Shown here in pieces: positions 24,300-37,015 of a DNA stretch of 64,000 nt; within the stretch, counting starts at the first letter, position 1; the number at the start of each line of letters is the position of its first letter. The translations under genes were made by a program, and so were the position numbers. The notes under the pieces are model-generated. The model worked only from the letters and a program-made list of their open reading frames with translations. It had not been told where the DNA came from and searched no databases. Source of the DNA: Macrotis lagotis (lineage: Eukaryota > Chordata > Mammalia > Peramelemorphia > Peramelidae); contig NC_133661.1 in NCBI RefSeq assembly GCF_037893015.1, positions 225,217,157-225,281,156 of the forward strand, written 5' to 3'.

Positions 24300-26039
24300 G
24301 AAAAATAAAATCCTCATAACATGTGTGACTTTGGGTTCTTGAAGATTATGCCGAGAACAAGATTGGCAGATTTTGAGTGTGACCCTAATGATGTATCAAA
24401 TGATTATTATCTGTGAATCAACCTAAGTTGTGACAGGGTAAACTTTTTAGCCACAGTAACTTTTGGAAACTCTCTGCTATGTTGAAGAGGGCTTATAATC
24501 TGTTTCAGTGGAAGGATTACCAATATCAAAGACGTTATAAATGACTGTGGTATTGAAGCACAAATGTCATAAGCAAACCAGCTTGGACTTTTACCTCAAC
24601 TTTAAGAACACATACTGAATTCCCCAAAATATCTTGGGAACAAAGTCTGGTTTCATCTACACTATGATACAGTGAGAATCTTTATAATGATGACACCAAG
24701 GCCCAGTCACTAAAGAAAGAATCAGTTATATTTAATTCCTTTCTTGTTGTTCAGTCACTTCAGTACTGTCTGATTCTTCATGACCTCATTTGGGGGTTTT
24801 CTGGAGTAGTTTTCCCTTTCCTTCAACTCAGTTTACAGATGAGGAAACTGAGGCAAACAGGGTTAAGTGACTTGCTCAGGGTCACACAGCTAGTAAGTTT
24901 CTGGGTTTGGGATTTGAACTCAGGTCTTCTGACTCCAAGTCCAGCACTTTTATCCACTGAGCCACCTAACTGCCTATCAATTCTGTTAACTAAACTGCTT
25001 TTAACAAAGGGTTAAAAAAAGTCTCAAATATTTTAGATTTATTTGCACCAATTCTTTGTCAACAAAGAATCCTATTTCATAGGTGTCTGGGTAAATTTCA
25101 AAGTAATCTCAATAATGGGCCATTAGTGAATCTATCCAACCCAAAAAAAAACATTAAAATTTGTTTCTGAAACCAAGAAATCTTGTGATCCCATGGTTTA
25201 TGATATCCTATATCTCCCTCCCACTAGAAAGAAAAAACTGCAGCATTAACTTATAAGCACCACAACCAAATTGATATTGGAGGGAGGGGTACTATAACTT
25301 CACTCATCCTTTTGTAATCCTAGAACAATGCAGGAGGATCAGGGAGGGCACACTGAAATTGAAGCCAAGAACTCAGAATTTGCCCCTTGTTTTTCAGTTT
25401 CTTTCTCAAGTCAGTTTTTCCATCTTTAAATGAGAGAATTGAGATCCTTCTAAAAGTTCTAATAACTGGCTTAGACAATGGTCATAGATGACAGGAAATG
25501 CCATCAATATAGGTTGGAAAAAACATAGATCTGATTTGAGCTTGACTACCCTCTGAGGAAGTATTAGTCATGAACGCCCCCATTTTATAGTTGGGGAAAC
25601 TGAGGCTTATCAACATTTAATGGTTTGCCAGTAGTCACATATCTAGAAAGTAAGGGAGGCAGGATTTGGCCCTCCCCCCAAAATCTTTCTGACTTTGATT
25701 TCAATACTATGAGGTCCCCTACTTTTCTAATAATACTGGTTCCCTACCAGTTCTTACCTTCAACATTCTATATTCTATGGTCCCTCCCCATTTTAAAGTC
25801 ATGAATCTGAGACTCCAAGAAAACCAGCTAACCTAGAGTTAGGTTACTCAGTCTAAAGTGTTCACAACTTTATTGCTGCCACTCCTGAAAAGGTCAGCAG
25901 GTCTAGGCTTCAACAACTTTCTTTGGACTCCCTTGTAGATCTCTCAACCCTGAGAAAACATAGCAGAGACCTATATAATTACTTTCTGTGTCCCAACCAA
26001 ATCCAAAGCTGTTCCTAATTTTCAGTTATAAATTCTATC
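24300..26039 (-). other. presumed SERPINA10 intron 1, mostly unique DNA
   Basis: Apart from the CORE-SINE at 24740, no gene, repeat or conserved motif was recognised. Confidence 0.4.
24740..24978 (-). mobile_element. CORE-SINE (MIR-related)
   Basis: Core cagatgaggaaactgaggca and gagccacctaactgcc end. Confidence 0.78.
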
Positions 26040-26271
26040 ACTGGACATGGTATCAGGAAGACACATCTTCCTGAGTTCAAATCTGACCTGAAACACTTCC
26101 TAGTTGTGTGACCCTGGGCAAATCACTTCACCCTGTTTGCCTCCATTTCTTCATCTGCAAAATGAGCTGGAAAAGGAAATGGCAAATAACTACTGTATTT
26201 TTGCTGAGAAAAGCCCAAAAGGACTCACAAGAGTTGGATATGACTGAAACTGTTCCACAATAAAAGGACAA
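26040..26271 (+). mobile_element. CORE-SINE, target of the ORF1-only LINE
   Basis: Forward copy with tgtgtgaccctgggcaaatc and ggatatgactgaaactg; its last 13 bases are the duplicated site of the LINE insertion. Confidence 0.78.
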
Positions 26272-28000
26272 ATGGGGGGCGGAGCCAAGATGGCAGTGTG
26301 AAAGCAGCATTTCCCAGAAACTCATTCCCCAATAAACTCCAAAAGCCATCAAATGATGGCTCTAGCCAAAATTTAGAGGAGCAGTACCACAGAAAGACTG
26401 AGTGATACATTTCCCCAGTCCAAGATAACAGAAGTTCTATGGGAAAGGTGTGTTTCACCAGGACTGGGGGTTGGGAAAAAGCCCAGCCCAGCCCAGGGAT
26501 CACTGGGAACAGCTTGAAGGGGTGGTGAGAGAACTCTGCTGCACCAGAATGAGTGTGGAGTGAGGAGCACCAGCCTCAGAGTAGCTCTGTGGCAAGAACC
26601 TGCAGCGGGGTGCAGCGGGGAATCTGGGAAAAGCAGCCTGACCTCCAGAGCACAGCTCACAGATGGTAAGGTCAGGGGAGACTGCAGAAATCACTCTGCT
26701 CTCCATGGGACAGGACTCTGCTGTTTGCCCACACTCAGATCCAGGTTTCAGCTTGGTCTTCCATACTAAGATAGCAGGGTTCCTCCTCACAGCTCTAGGG
26801 CAGAGGGGAGTACCTGTGGTCATCTACATATCAAAGCACAAGCAAGAGAACATAAGACCCTAGAGGAATAAAGGTCCCAGTGGGGTCTCCCAAATAAACC
26901 CCCAGAGCAGGTGTTCCAATAATACTAAAAAACTCAGGAAGCACTCCAAAACCAGGCACAGGCTGGAGAAATGAGTAAACAGAGAAAAATGAGGAACACC
27001 ATTGAGAAATTCTTTGTCTATGATCCCAAGATGGATCAAAACACTCAATCTGAAGATGAGGAAGTACAAGCTCCTGCATATAAAGACTCCAAGAAAAAAG
27101 GAATTTGGCTCAGGCTGTGACAGAGCTCAAAAAATATTTTGAAAATCAAGTAAGGGAGATAGATGAACAATTGGGAAAAGAAATGAGAAAGATGCAGGAA
27201 AAACATGAAAAAAGTCAACAGCTTAGTCAAAGAGATCAAAAATATGCTGAAGAAAATAACATTAAAAACAAGCATAGGTCAAATGGATAAAACAGCTCAA
27301 AAAGTTATTGAGGAGAAGAATGCTTTAAAAAGTAGGATTGGTCAGATAGAAGAGGAGATAAAAAAAGCTCTCTGAGAAAAACAAATCCTTCATATGTAGA
27401 ATGGAGCTAAAGGAAGCTGATGACTTTATGAGAAGTCAAGATACAATACTTCAACACCAAAAGAATGAAAAATTAGAAGAAAATGTGAAACATGTCATTG
27501 AAAAAAAACAAATGATCTGGAAAACGGATTCAGGAAAGATAATTTAAAAATTATTGGGATACCTGAAAGTCACAAACAGGAAAAGAGCCTTGACCTCATT
27601 TTTTAAGAAATCCTACAGGAAAATTTCCCTGATAGCCTAGAAGCAGAGGACAAAATAGAAATTGATTGAATCCACCGATCTCCTCCAGAAAGAGATGCAA
27701 AAAAAAAAAAACAACCCCCAGCAATATTATAGCCAAGTTCCAGTCAAAGAGAAAATATTACAAGCAGCCAGAAGGACACAATTCAAATATCATGGAGCTA
27801 CAGTCAGGATCACACAGAATTAGCAGCAACAACTAGATTAAGGGCTCATAGGGCTTGGAATATAATATTCTGGAAGGCAAAAGAATTTGGAATGCAACTG
27901 AGAATCAACCAGCAAAAATGAACATCCTCTTCCAAGGGAAAAGTTGGACTTTCAATGAAACAGGGGAATTTCAAATGTTCCTGTTGAAATGACCAGAGCT

Positions 28001-28151
28001 GGGGTGGCTAGGTGGTATAGTGGATAAAGCACTGGCCTTGGAGTCAGGAGTACCTGGGTTCAAATCCAGTCTCATACACTTAATAATTACCTAGCTGTGT
28101 AGCCTTGGGCAAGCCACTTAACCCCATTTGCCTTGCAAAATCCTAAAAAAA
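28001..28151 (+). mobile_element. MAR1-like SINE nested in the LINE
   Basis: Complete tRNA-derived SINE with an A-tail, flanked by perfect 13-mers aatgaccagagct (27988-28000 and 28152-28164). Confidence 0.92.
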
Positions 28152-28454
28152 AATGACCAGAGCTGAACAGAAAGTTTGACCTTCAAATACAGGACTCAAG
28201 TGAAGCATAGAGAGCAGAGGAGATGGGTAAAATATGAGGGACTTAATGATGATGAACTGCATGTATTCCTTCATAGAAAAATGATACTGATAATACTCAT
28301 ATGAAACTTCTCATTTAATAGAACAGGTAGAAGGAGGTTTTATAGATGAAGCACAGGAGAGAGCTGAATTTGAAGATATACTATATCGTAAAAATGGGGT
28401 CAATGACTAGAAGAGAAATGCACTGGAAGTAAGAGAAAGGAGAGGTGGAATAGG

Positions 28455-28503
28455 CTGATAGAGACAGAGACAGAGACAGAGATAGAGATAGAGATAGATA
28501 GAG
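28455..28503. repeat. (GAGACA/GATAGA)n repeat
   Basis: Short-period purine repeat within the ORF1-only LINE. Confidence 0.85.
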
Positions 28504-30377
28504 ATTTTTTTTACCAATGAGCTTTTTCAATGCTATGGAAGGGGGGAAGGCAAGGGATAATGAAGAAATCTTTACTCTCATCAGAAATGGCTCAGAGAGT
28601 AAACAGCATACACACTCAATAGGGTATAGACATCTAGAGTAAAAAGGAGAGAAGAGGGAAAGGGGGAGGGGGTGATGTGGGTGATAGAGGAGAGGGTAGA
28701 TCATAGGAGAGAATAGTCAGATATAACGCATTTTCTTTTTTACTTCTTGCAAGGGGCTGGGATTTGGTGGCCTGTCTGGTACCACAGGGCTGGGTGGTTG
28801 CTGGGTCTCAGGGGTGGTATGTGGGCTCAGGGCCTCTTGGCCCCAGGGCCAGGAATCTGTCTGCTGTGTCACTCACCTACTCTACAGCACATTTTAGAAG
28901 AGGGACAGAGTGAAATGAAAGAGAAAATATATGGTAGTGGGGAGGAAAGGATGGAGGGAATTACAATCAGCAACAGCAACAGTGGAAAAATATGGAAGTA
29001 ACTTTTATGATGGACTTATCATAAAGAATATGATCCACCTGAGACATAGCTGATGGTATCAGAACACAGACTGAAACACATTTTTTTTCTCTTTCCTTTA
29101 CTTTATTTCTCATGAAGGTCTATATTTTTGGGGGGAGGGGGTATTATGTTTCCTCTTGAACAAGAATATTTTAGTAGTGTATTAAAAAACTATCAATTAT
29201 ACAAAAATATTCATAGCAGCTCTGTTCATGGTAGCAAAGAATTGGAAATTAAGTAAATGTCCTTCATTTGGGGAATGGCTTAACAAAATGTGGTATACGT
29301 ATGTGATGGAACACTATTGTTCTATTAGAAGCCAGGAGGGATGGAAATTCAGGGAAGTCCAGAAAGATTTACATGGACTGATGCTGAACAAGATGAACAG
29401 AACCAGAGGAACACTGTGCACCCTAGCAGCAACATGGGGGTGATGACCAAACCCGATGGACTTGCTTATTCCATTAGTGCAACAGGCACAATACTTTATT
29501 TTTCTTCCTTAAGGATATGATTTCTCTCTCATCACATTCAATTTAAATCAATGTATACCATGGAAATAATGTAAAGACTAACAGACTGCCTTCTGTGGGG
29601 GGTGGGGGGGAGGGAAGCAAGATTAGAGGGAAAACTGTAAAAATTCAAAATAATAAAAATAAAAGAGAACATTTAAAAAAATAAAAAATAAAAGGACAAG
29701 TGATAGGTTGTGGTTATTGAAAGTTATGTTGACTCAGTGACACAATGTCCCTACTGCTACTTAATTCTCTTTTGGGAAGGAGACACCAAGTCTGCAGTTT
29801 TTTGTTAGACTTGGTCTATGTCATGGTCCCCTCCCTGTGCTGTTTGTACCCCTTCCTGCAAATTGTCATATATTTGCTACTTTAGAGAAGAACTGAAATA
29901 TGAGAGCCCAGACACTTTTGCTGATGTGAACTTATCTGAATTGTCTTTTTCTTATTATGAAAGTTACCACTAAAAGCTGCCCATCTTGAAGCCATTTGTA
30001 GATCTGTATTGAGCAGCCCTTCAACATATTACTACTTTGAGGAAGAATTTGAACCCAGATCTTCCTGATTCAAGGACCAGCCCTCAATTCATTAGGCTAG
30101 CTGTGTCTCAAGATCTGGGAAGTTATTCCTTGCAAAATATTTAGTTCCTTATATGTAAAGTAGAAATAATAATACCTTAATACTTTAATCACTTAATACT
30201 TAATACTTTAATCACTTCAAAGGGTTATTAAAAGGGTCAAAGAGAAGATTATGTAAACTTAAAGTACTGAATTAATGCATTATTATTCAATAAATAACTA
30301 CTTTAACATTCTAAATGAGCCCACACAATTCATGACTACTCTTTTTTATTATCATTTGGAAGAAGTCATTTACTAGG

Positions 30378-30510
30378 CAACTTGGCACAATAGAGAGTCA
30401 GCCCTGGAGTCAGAAACCCTGGGTTCAAGTCCTGTTTCTGCTATATAGTGACTAGGTGATCATGGGTAAGTCACTTAATGCTTCAGTAGTCCCAAGAAAT
30501 TCTCTAAATC
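30378..30510 (+). mobile_element. MIR-type SINE fragment
   Basis: Contains ccctggagtcagaaaccctg and gggtaagtcacttaatg. Confidence 0.6.
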
Positions 30511-30679
30511 ATAAATGGCAGAACAGGGGGAGTTTTCTTATTGAAAATTACCTTAACTAAATTGTCACAAGCATCTATTAAGTGTCTACAATGTACTAGA
30601 TATTGTTCTAGGTTTTAGAGAGTCAAAGATAGGCAAAAACAATCCCAACTCTCCAGGAATTCACAAGCTAAAGAAACCA

Positions 30680-30925
30680 GAGGACAAAGGAAGGAAGAAA
30701 GGAGAATAGGAGAGAGGGAGGGAAAAAGGGAGAGAAGGAGTGAAGAAGGAAGACAGGGAAGGAGGAAAGACAAAAGGGAGGGAGGGTGGAAGGAAGGAAG
30801 GAAGGAAGGAGGAAAGAGAAAAGGGAGGGAGGGAAAAAGGAAGGAAGGGAAGGAGGAAAGGAGAGAAGGAGGGGAGAAGGAAGGGAGGGAAGGAGGGAGG
30901 GAGAAAGGAAGGAAGGAAGAAGTTT
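30680..30925. repeat. (GGAA)n/(GGGA)n purine tract
   Basis: About 245 bp of nearly pure A/G. Open frames on both strands here are low-complexity artefacts. Confidence 0.95.
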
Positions 30926-31756
30926 TTAAGTAACACTTGTGAATAAAAATACTAGTTTAAACTCTGGATGAATTTGTGCTTGAGGTGTTTTCATTTTGAA
31001 ATTCTCATTCTCTTCTCTCTGACTTTGTCTCTGTCTTGGTCTCCCTCCCTCTATTTCTGTTTGTCCCTTCCTCATTCTGTCTCTTTTTCTCTTTTTTAAA
31101 TGTATTGGAGATTTGGGGTTAGTAACTAGACCAACCGAAAGGCAGCTTGGTAGAGTCCACAGAGAGTCAGCTTTATAGTTTGGGAACACTTGAGTTCCAG
31201 CATTGCCTCTGACCCATACTAGATATGTGACCATGAGCAGCTATTAAAGGACAGAGGAACTGTGAATCTACACTATGTAGAGATTTTTACACAGTGAGAG
31301 TTCCCTGGACTGATGAAATTGCTTATCCAGCCAGACCTTCCCCCTAAAGTCACCAAAACGGAGATACCATGTACTATTCAATTTGGCAGCTGATGTCCTT
31401 GAAGAGGCTTAAAGGTCCCCTTCCTTCTCCCATACCCACCCACTTCCCACACTTTTAGAAGGCTTATATTTGCTTTAAAAGATCTTTCTGATTCTTTACA
31501 AAACTTTAATCTTGTTTAAATTCTCCAATTATAAAAAAATCTGGAGGTTGGTTGGGGGGGGGGGGGAGTCTGTTTGAGAGACCAAAAGGAAACCTTTCTT
31601 GAAAAAAAAAATCATATTCTCAGAAAAGATCAGAGAGCATCTCCCATAGCTCTCATAGCTCCCAGCCAGATAGGACCAGGTATTTTCTCCATCTCTCCAC
31701 CTTGCTTCCCCCATATAGACATTTAAAAATTATCTCTTGAAACAGAAAGATCTTAC

Positions 31757-31900
31757 CAATCCAGTGGTTCTCCTGTCACTCTGCTGATGTTCTTTCATTC
31801 AAAGTAAAGTTAAAAGGTTAAAGTTTGAGGCTGAAAGCTTTCAGCAAATATTTGCTATTCCAAAGTGTGGGGATCTGATTGGGTTGTTACTAATTAACTT
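31757..31900 (-). promoter_or_regulatory. SERPINA10: putative SERPINA10 promoter and non-coding exon 1
   Basis: On the minus strand an HNF1-like site GTTAATTAGTAAC (31886-31898, 12 of 13 to GTTAATNATTAAC) is followed by CCAATC, by two abutting 14-bp perfect palindromes (AGCAAATATTTGCT with a FOXA-like TATTTGC, and CTGAAAGCTTTCAG), and by HNF4-like CTTTAACCTTTTAAC. About 130 bp from the HNF1 site is a strong donor, ATTG|GTAAGA, with the last exon base at 31757. This suits the untranslated first exon of a liver gene; the nearest minus-strand gene downstream is SERPINA10, whose coding exon 2 has an acceptor just 5' of its ATG. No TATA box is visible. The link to SERPINA10 is inference. Confidence 0.42.
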
Positions 31901-32116
31901 CCGGGATAAATGCAGAAAAATTGGAGGCCAGGGGCAGGGCTGACCTCCTCATATGTGTGAACCAGATCTTCCTGCCAGCTGTACTACAGAGCCAAGAAGC
32001 TCCCCAACCTGAATCCTTCCAAGTTTGCTTGAAAGGGCCTGAAATTGAACCATGAGCACTATTCCTTTAGGTTAAGATTCTAAACCTTAGTACAATGCAA
32101 AGTAGCCTGGGGGGAT

Positions 32117-32425
32117 GGGGGGGCAGGTAGGTGACACAGTGGATAGCGCACTGGCCTTAATAATCCTCTCATCTCAAGGATGATGAGAGTTCCAGCCCTT
32201 CCTCAGACAGGTGACACCAGCTGTGTGACTTTGGGCAAGTCACTTAATTCTGATTGCCTCACATCCAGGGCCATCTCTAGTTGTACTGATCCATATCTGA
32301 CCACTGGACCCAGATGGTTCTGGTGACTTAACACAGTCCCCCCCCCACTCAAACCCAATTCATGTACTTGTCATGATATCACCTCCCTGATTTCGTGTCT
32401 TCTTCGAAAATGAAGGACAAATATT
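32117..32425 (+). mobile_element. long-type tRNA-derived SINE
   Basis: Nearly complete copy ending in gaaaatgaaggacaaatatt and a (TTA)n run; a second partial SINE head follows to about 32545. Confidence 0.75.
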
Positions 32426-32629
32426 ATTATTATTATTATTATTATTAGAGTCAGGAGGATTTGGGTTTAACTCTAACCTCAGACACTTGATACTAGCTGT
32501 TTGACCTTGGACAAGTCACTTAATCTTGATTACCTCATAAAAAACAACAGCAAAAAACAAAATGTTCTGGAGTTGGAGGAATACTTTTAGATGTTATTAG
32601 ATGATAATTGAGCCAGAGAGAAATTGGGG

Positions 32630-32875
32630 CCCAGATGTCCAATTCTTCATGACCCATTTTGGAGTTTTCTTGGTGAAGATATTAGAGTGGTTTGTCATTT
32701 CCTTCCCCAGTTCATTTTATAGATGAGGAAATGAGACAAACAGAGATAAGTGTCTTGCCACAGGGTCACACAAATACCAAATGACTGATGCCAGATATGA
32801 ACTCAAATTGATGAGTCTTCCTGATTCTACACTTAACACTCAACACTTTATCCATTACGACACCTAGTTGCCTTT
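32630..32875 (-). mobile_element. CORE-SINE (MIR-related)
   Basis: Contains ccattttggagttttcttgg and gatgaggaaatgagacaaac. Confidence 0.72.
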
Positions 32876-33764
32876 TATTGCATAGATAATGAAGTAATAG
32901 AACTAGAATTTAAATCTGGGTCCTCTACATCCAATTCTAAGGTTCTCTTCATTATGCCATAATACTTTTCTAGAGGGTTTGGGACAACAAATGGAAAAAA
33001 GAGGAAAACTCTTGAGGAAAGAAAAAGGAGGCTAAGGAAATTCTAAAGAAAAATTCCATAATTTTTTAAAGGATACTCGATCACAAAACCTCAGATATAT
33101 GGATTGTTAGTACTATAAAGTGATAAATCATCTAATCCAACATCATTTTGACAGAGGGAAACTGAGTCTCAGAGAATGTGATTTGCCTCACTTCTTTATA
33201 AGAGATTAGAGTAAAGGAAAAGAGAATAAGGGATAATGAAGAAGGATCTTGAAGTTTAGTGGGTAGAAGCATGTAAATGCTCAGTGGCCTATCTTTTGTA
33301 AAATAGAGGGGTAAAGTTCTCTACCAAAAGGAAAAACATGAACATAGATAGGGAATTGGAAAAACCCCAGACACTGACCATCTAGTCTAATCCACCCATT
33401 ATATAACTGAGGAAAGTGAGTCTCAGGGAGGTTGACAGTTTTTACAGAAGAGGAAAATAAGGTCCAAAAAGGTTAACAGGTTTTACAGATGAGGAAACTG
33501 ATGCCTAAACCCACACAGATTGTAAATATTACTGACAGAATTTGAACCTTGATCCTCATTCTGAAGTGTTTCCACTATGAGGAAGAGGAAATAGTATATT
33601 AAGTATGAGGAAGAAAATTTGGAAAGACTGCTCAGATGAGTGTGATAGGAAATCAATCAAGAGAAGAATAAAGGAATTATGTAGCTGTAGATGGAGAGAC
33701 TGAGACTGACTGACAGAAATTTGAATGGAACCCTACTTAGCATGGCAATATGACTTTCTCCTAG

Positions 33765-33925
33765 TACCTTTTTTTTTTTTTTAGATTTTTCAAGGCAATG
33801 GGGTTATGTGGCTCGCCTAAGGCCACATGGCTAGGTAATTATCAAGTGTCTAAGGTCGGATTTGAACTCAGGTACTCCTGACTCCAAGGCCTGTGCTCTA
33901 TCCACTGCACCCCCTAGCCGCCCCT
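33765..33925 (-). mobile_element. MAR1-like SINE
   Basis: Reverse copy with T-run and cccctagccgcccc end. Confidence 0.9.
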
Positions 33926-34211
33926 CCTAGTACCTTTAGTAACATGTTATAAAAATGGAAAAAGCAAATGTGGAAATAACCCAGGTTGGATTCTGGCATC
34001 ATATGACTAGAGACAGGACCAGGGGTCAAGAGATTCATGTGAACCTGAAAACATGTAGTTGAATTTATGATCTAAACTATTGAAAGCAGGAAAGTGAGAC
34101 CAGGATATGAAATAGATTGAGAGAACAGGTTGAAATGAAGGGGCTGATGGTCCTGTTAAGGATGAAGAATCAAGTTTAGAAGAGTGAAGTTGAAGAAGAA
34201 TAGTAGGTTAT

Positions 34212-35012
34212 ATCCTTTCTGGAGAGAAATTTGGAACTATGCCCAAAGGGCAACAAAAATGAGCATACCCTTTGATCCAGCAATACCACTACTGGGTCTA
34301 TACCCTGAAGAGATATGAAAAAGGGTAAAAACATCACTTGTACAAAAATATTCATGGCAGCCCTGTTTGTGGTGGCAAAGAATTGGAAATCAAATAAATG
34401 TCCTTCAATTGAGGAATGGCTTAGCAAACTGTGGTATATGTATGTCATGGAACACTATTGTTCTATTAGAAACCAGGAGGGATGGGAATTCAGGGAAGCC
34501 TGGAGGGATTTGCATGAACTGATGCTGAGTGAGATGAGCAGAACCAGAAAAACACTGTATACCCTAACAGCAACATGGGGGTGATGATCAACCTTGATGG
34601 ACTTGCTTGTTCCATCAGTGCAACAATCAAGGATAATTTTGGGCTGTTTGCAAAGGAGAGTGCCATCTGTATCCAGATAAAGAGCCATGGAGTTTGAACA
34701 AAGTTCAAGGACTATTCTCTCCAATTTAGATTAAAAAAGTCTATATCTTATTGTCTAATCTTGTTATCTCTTATACTTTTTGTTTCTTCCTTAAGGATAT
34801 GATTTCTCTCTCATCACACTCAATTTGGATCAATGTACAACATGGACACAAAGTAAAGACTGACAGACTGCTTTCCATGGGGGGGAAGTAAGATTGGGGG
34901 AAAAGTTGTAAAACTCAAATAAAATCTTTAATAAAAGAAAAAAGAAGCAATAAAAATTGAAATACAACAAACAAACAAAAAAGAAATTAGATGCAATTTT
35001 TAATACAAAAAA
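34212..35012 (+). mobile_element. 5'-truncated LINE-1 3' end
   Basis: Encodes the ORF2 C-terminus: IFMAALFVVAKNWKSNKCPS, EEWLSKLWYMYVMEHYCSIR and LMLSEMSRTRKTLYTLTATW. This lines up with the human L1 ORF2 end (IAALFTIAKTWNQPKCPS, WIKKMWHIYTMEYYAAI). An A-rich tail and agtaggttat on both sides (34202-34211, 35013-35022) mark the insertion. Confidence 0.85.
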
Positions 35013-35688
35013 AGTAGGTTATGTTTAGAATGAAATTTCAGAGTTATAAATCACAGAGGCTGCATAGTTTAAGAAATGATCAGATAAAGACAATGATATG
35101 TGTGTGTGAGATCAAAGGCCAATCATGATCTTGAAAGTTTAGTAAGATAGGAGGTGAAGGAATTCAAGGGGACATCAGATCCCTGCATATAGCAGGTGCT
35201 TAATATATATATTTGTATATATTTGTATAGGCCATGTTTAGAGGGAATTTATTTTGCTTGACTATGTGTATTTGTTATGAGAAATTTGTTTTTCTTTTTT
35301 TGGATGGAAAATGAGAAGGATAGAAAATAGATTTCTGTCAAAATTTTTTTAATATGGAGGATAGAATACTATTTGTGGAATGATACAAACATTGCATTAT
35401 TAGTAATTATTTTACTAAGAAATCTCTTACCTTTATAGAAGCAATCTGTAAATATTTGTAATGTGAGAACAAACTAATCATAAAACTATTTTTTTATTTA
35501 AAAAAAGAACATCAAGTTCATGGATTTTTAGGTTGGATTTGAATTCTAGTTGTCAAGCAGAGAAAGAGAGACATGCATCTAATTTGGAATTGAGGGGCAA
35601 TTTCCCTACACTAACCCCACTGAAACTGTCATTTAAGTTCCTCAAATACTACTTTTGCCATATATACAGTTAAGAACTTGGTATCTGA

Positions 35689-35845
35689 GGGGTGGCTAGG
35701 TGGCGCAGTGGATAGAGCAACGGCCCTGGAGTCAGGAATACCTGAGTTCAAATCCAACCTCAGACACTTAATAATTACCTAGCTGTGTGGCCTTGGGCAA
35801 GCCACCTAACCCCATTGCCTTGCAAAAACTAAAAAAAGAAAAAAA
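35689..35845 (+). mobile_element. MAR1-like SINE with 16-bp target duplication
   Basis: Complete copy; aagaacttggtatctg is repeated directly on both sides. Confidence 0.92.
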
Positions 35846-35867
35846 AAGAACTTGGTATCTGGCAGAA

Positions 35868-36100
35868 GGGCAGCTAGGTGGTGCAGTGGATAGGAAAACC
35901 TGAGTTCAAATTTGTTCTTAGACACTTATTAGCTGTTTGACTCTGGGCAAGTCACTTAACTCTTTTTGACTTAGTTTCCTCAACTGTAAAATGAACTGGA
36001 GAAAGAAATGGAAAACCACTTCAGTACCTACGCCAAAAATAACACCCTAATGGGGTAATGAAGAGTTGGACATGATTGAAATGGGTGGAAAAACAACAAT
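35868..36100 (+). mobile_element. CORE-SINE (MIR-related)
   Basis: Forward copy: ggcagctaggtggtgcagtg to gttggacatgattgaaatg. Confidence 0.78.
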
Positions 36101-36564
36101 CTGCCAGAAGCTTTCAGAAGCAGTATTTCTTAAAATATATTTCTCAATACAAACTTCAAAGCCATAAAAATCAGAGCTGAAATGGTATTAGGTATTGAGA
36201 ACAAAGATTGTCAGAGCTAGAAGGGTATTTGGATAAACTCAGAATTATAGAACATTAGCAAAATTCTTTGACAAAAGAGAAAAGGATTGAGCCTGAGATT
36301 GCAATGGAGAAGTTCCCAGGAAGGAACTTCCCTCTTCCAACACAGGTCAGCATCTTCTCTGCAACTTATAAAGTTTTTCCTTCTACTTTTAGAAATATTA
36401 AAAATAATTCTAGTCTTAAGGAATATGCTTTTTTTGCAAAGCTAATAACAGGATTTGTTATACATGAATATGCATATTTACAAGAGTTTCATTTTTCTTT
36501 TCTTTTTTTTTCCTATTGGTTTGGGGGAGGTGGGAAGGAGAGGAAATAAGTACTTGGGTTTCTC

Positions 36565-36740
36565 AAGAGCTTTTTTGGTTTCTGCAAGGCAGTGGGGTTA
36601 AGTGACTTGCCCAAGATCAGCTAGGTAATTATTAAGAGTCTGAGGCCATATTTGATCTCAAATCCACCTGACTCCACAGCCCATGCTCAATCCACTGAGT
36701 CACCTAGCTGTCCCTTTTTTTGTTTTTATTTTTGTTTTTT
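36565..36740 (-). mobile_element. MAR1-like SINE, diverged
   Basis: Reverse copy with ggcagtggggttaagtgact and cacctagctgtccc. Confidence 0.82.
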
Positions 36741-36819
36741 TTTTTTTTTAATAAAAATTTAAAATATCCTAATCTGAAGCCTTTGGAGTAATCTGAGAGA
36801 GGAATTTTATAAATGTTTA

Positions 36820-37015
36820 ATATGCTTTGCCATTAAATCTTATTTTATCCTCACAATAATACTGGTAAATGGGTATTCTAATAATCTTAATTTTTACAAC
36901 TGAGGAAGCTAAGGCAGAAGACGTTTAGGAATATCTAGGGCCATGCTGTTAGTTTCTGAGGCCAGTTTGAACTCAGGTCTTCCTGAACCTACACCCAGTG
37001 CTCCCATAGAATGTA
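36820..37015 (-). mobile_element. MIR-type SINE
   Basis: ttatcctcacaataatactg and tttgaactcaggtcttcctg. Confidence 0.62.

Larger units (their letters stand above)
26272..29686 (+). mobile_element. full-length ORF1-only LINE-1 derivative (HAL1-like)
   Basis: Begins with the L1-type start ggggcggagccaagatggca and ends in an A-rich tail. It is flanked by identical 13-mers aataaaaggacaa at 26259-26271 and 29687-29699, so it is one insertion. ORF1 starts near 26972 (MSKQRKMRNTIEKFF), continues through a Lys/Glu-rich coiled coil (VTELKKYFENQVREIDEQ) and an RRM/CTD-like part (LKIIGIPES; EKILQAARRTQFKYHGATV), now with frameshifts and stops. No endonuclease or reverse transcriptase region follows. 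The 3' part keeps only an ORF2 C-terminal remnant (VVAKNWKLSKCPSFGEWLNK). A MAR1 SINE is nested at 28001. Antisense frames at 26225-27275 are shadows. Confidence 0.8.
29700..31756 (-). other. presumed SERPINA10 intron 1, upstream part
   Basis: SINE fragments at 30378 and 31140-31250 and the purine tract at 30680. No coding sequence. Confidence 0.4.

Noticed and set aside
26225..27275. Six minus-strand frames of 69-107 codons
   Set aside because: Antisense of the LINE 5' region and ORF1.
28747..29001. 84-codon plus-strand frame with Trp/Gly-rich start
   Set aside because: Lies inside the TSD-bounded LINE derivative; no family match.
30661..30946. Frames rich in Pro/Phe/Ser or Lys/Glu/Gly
   Set aside because: Both strands of a GGAA/GGGA purine tract.
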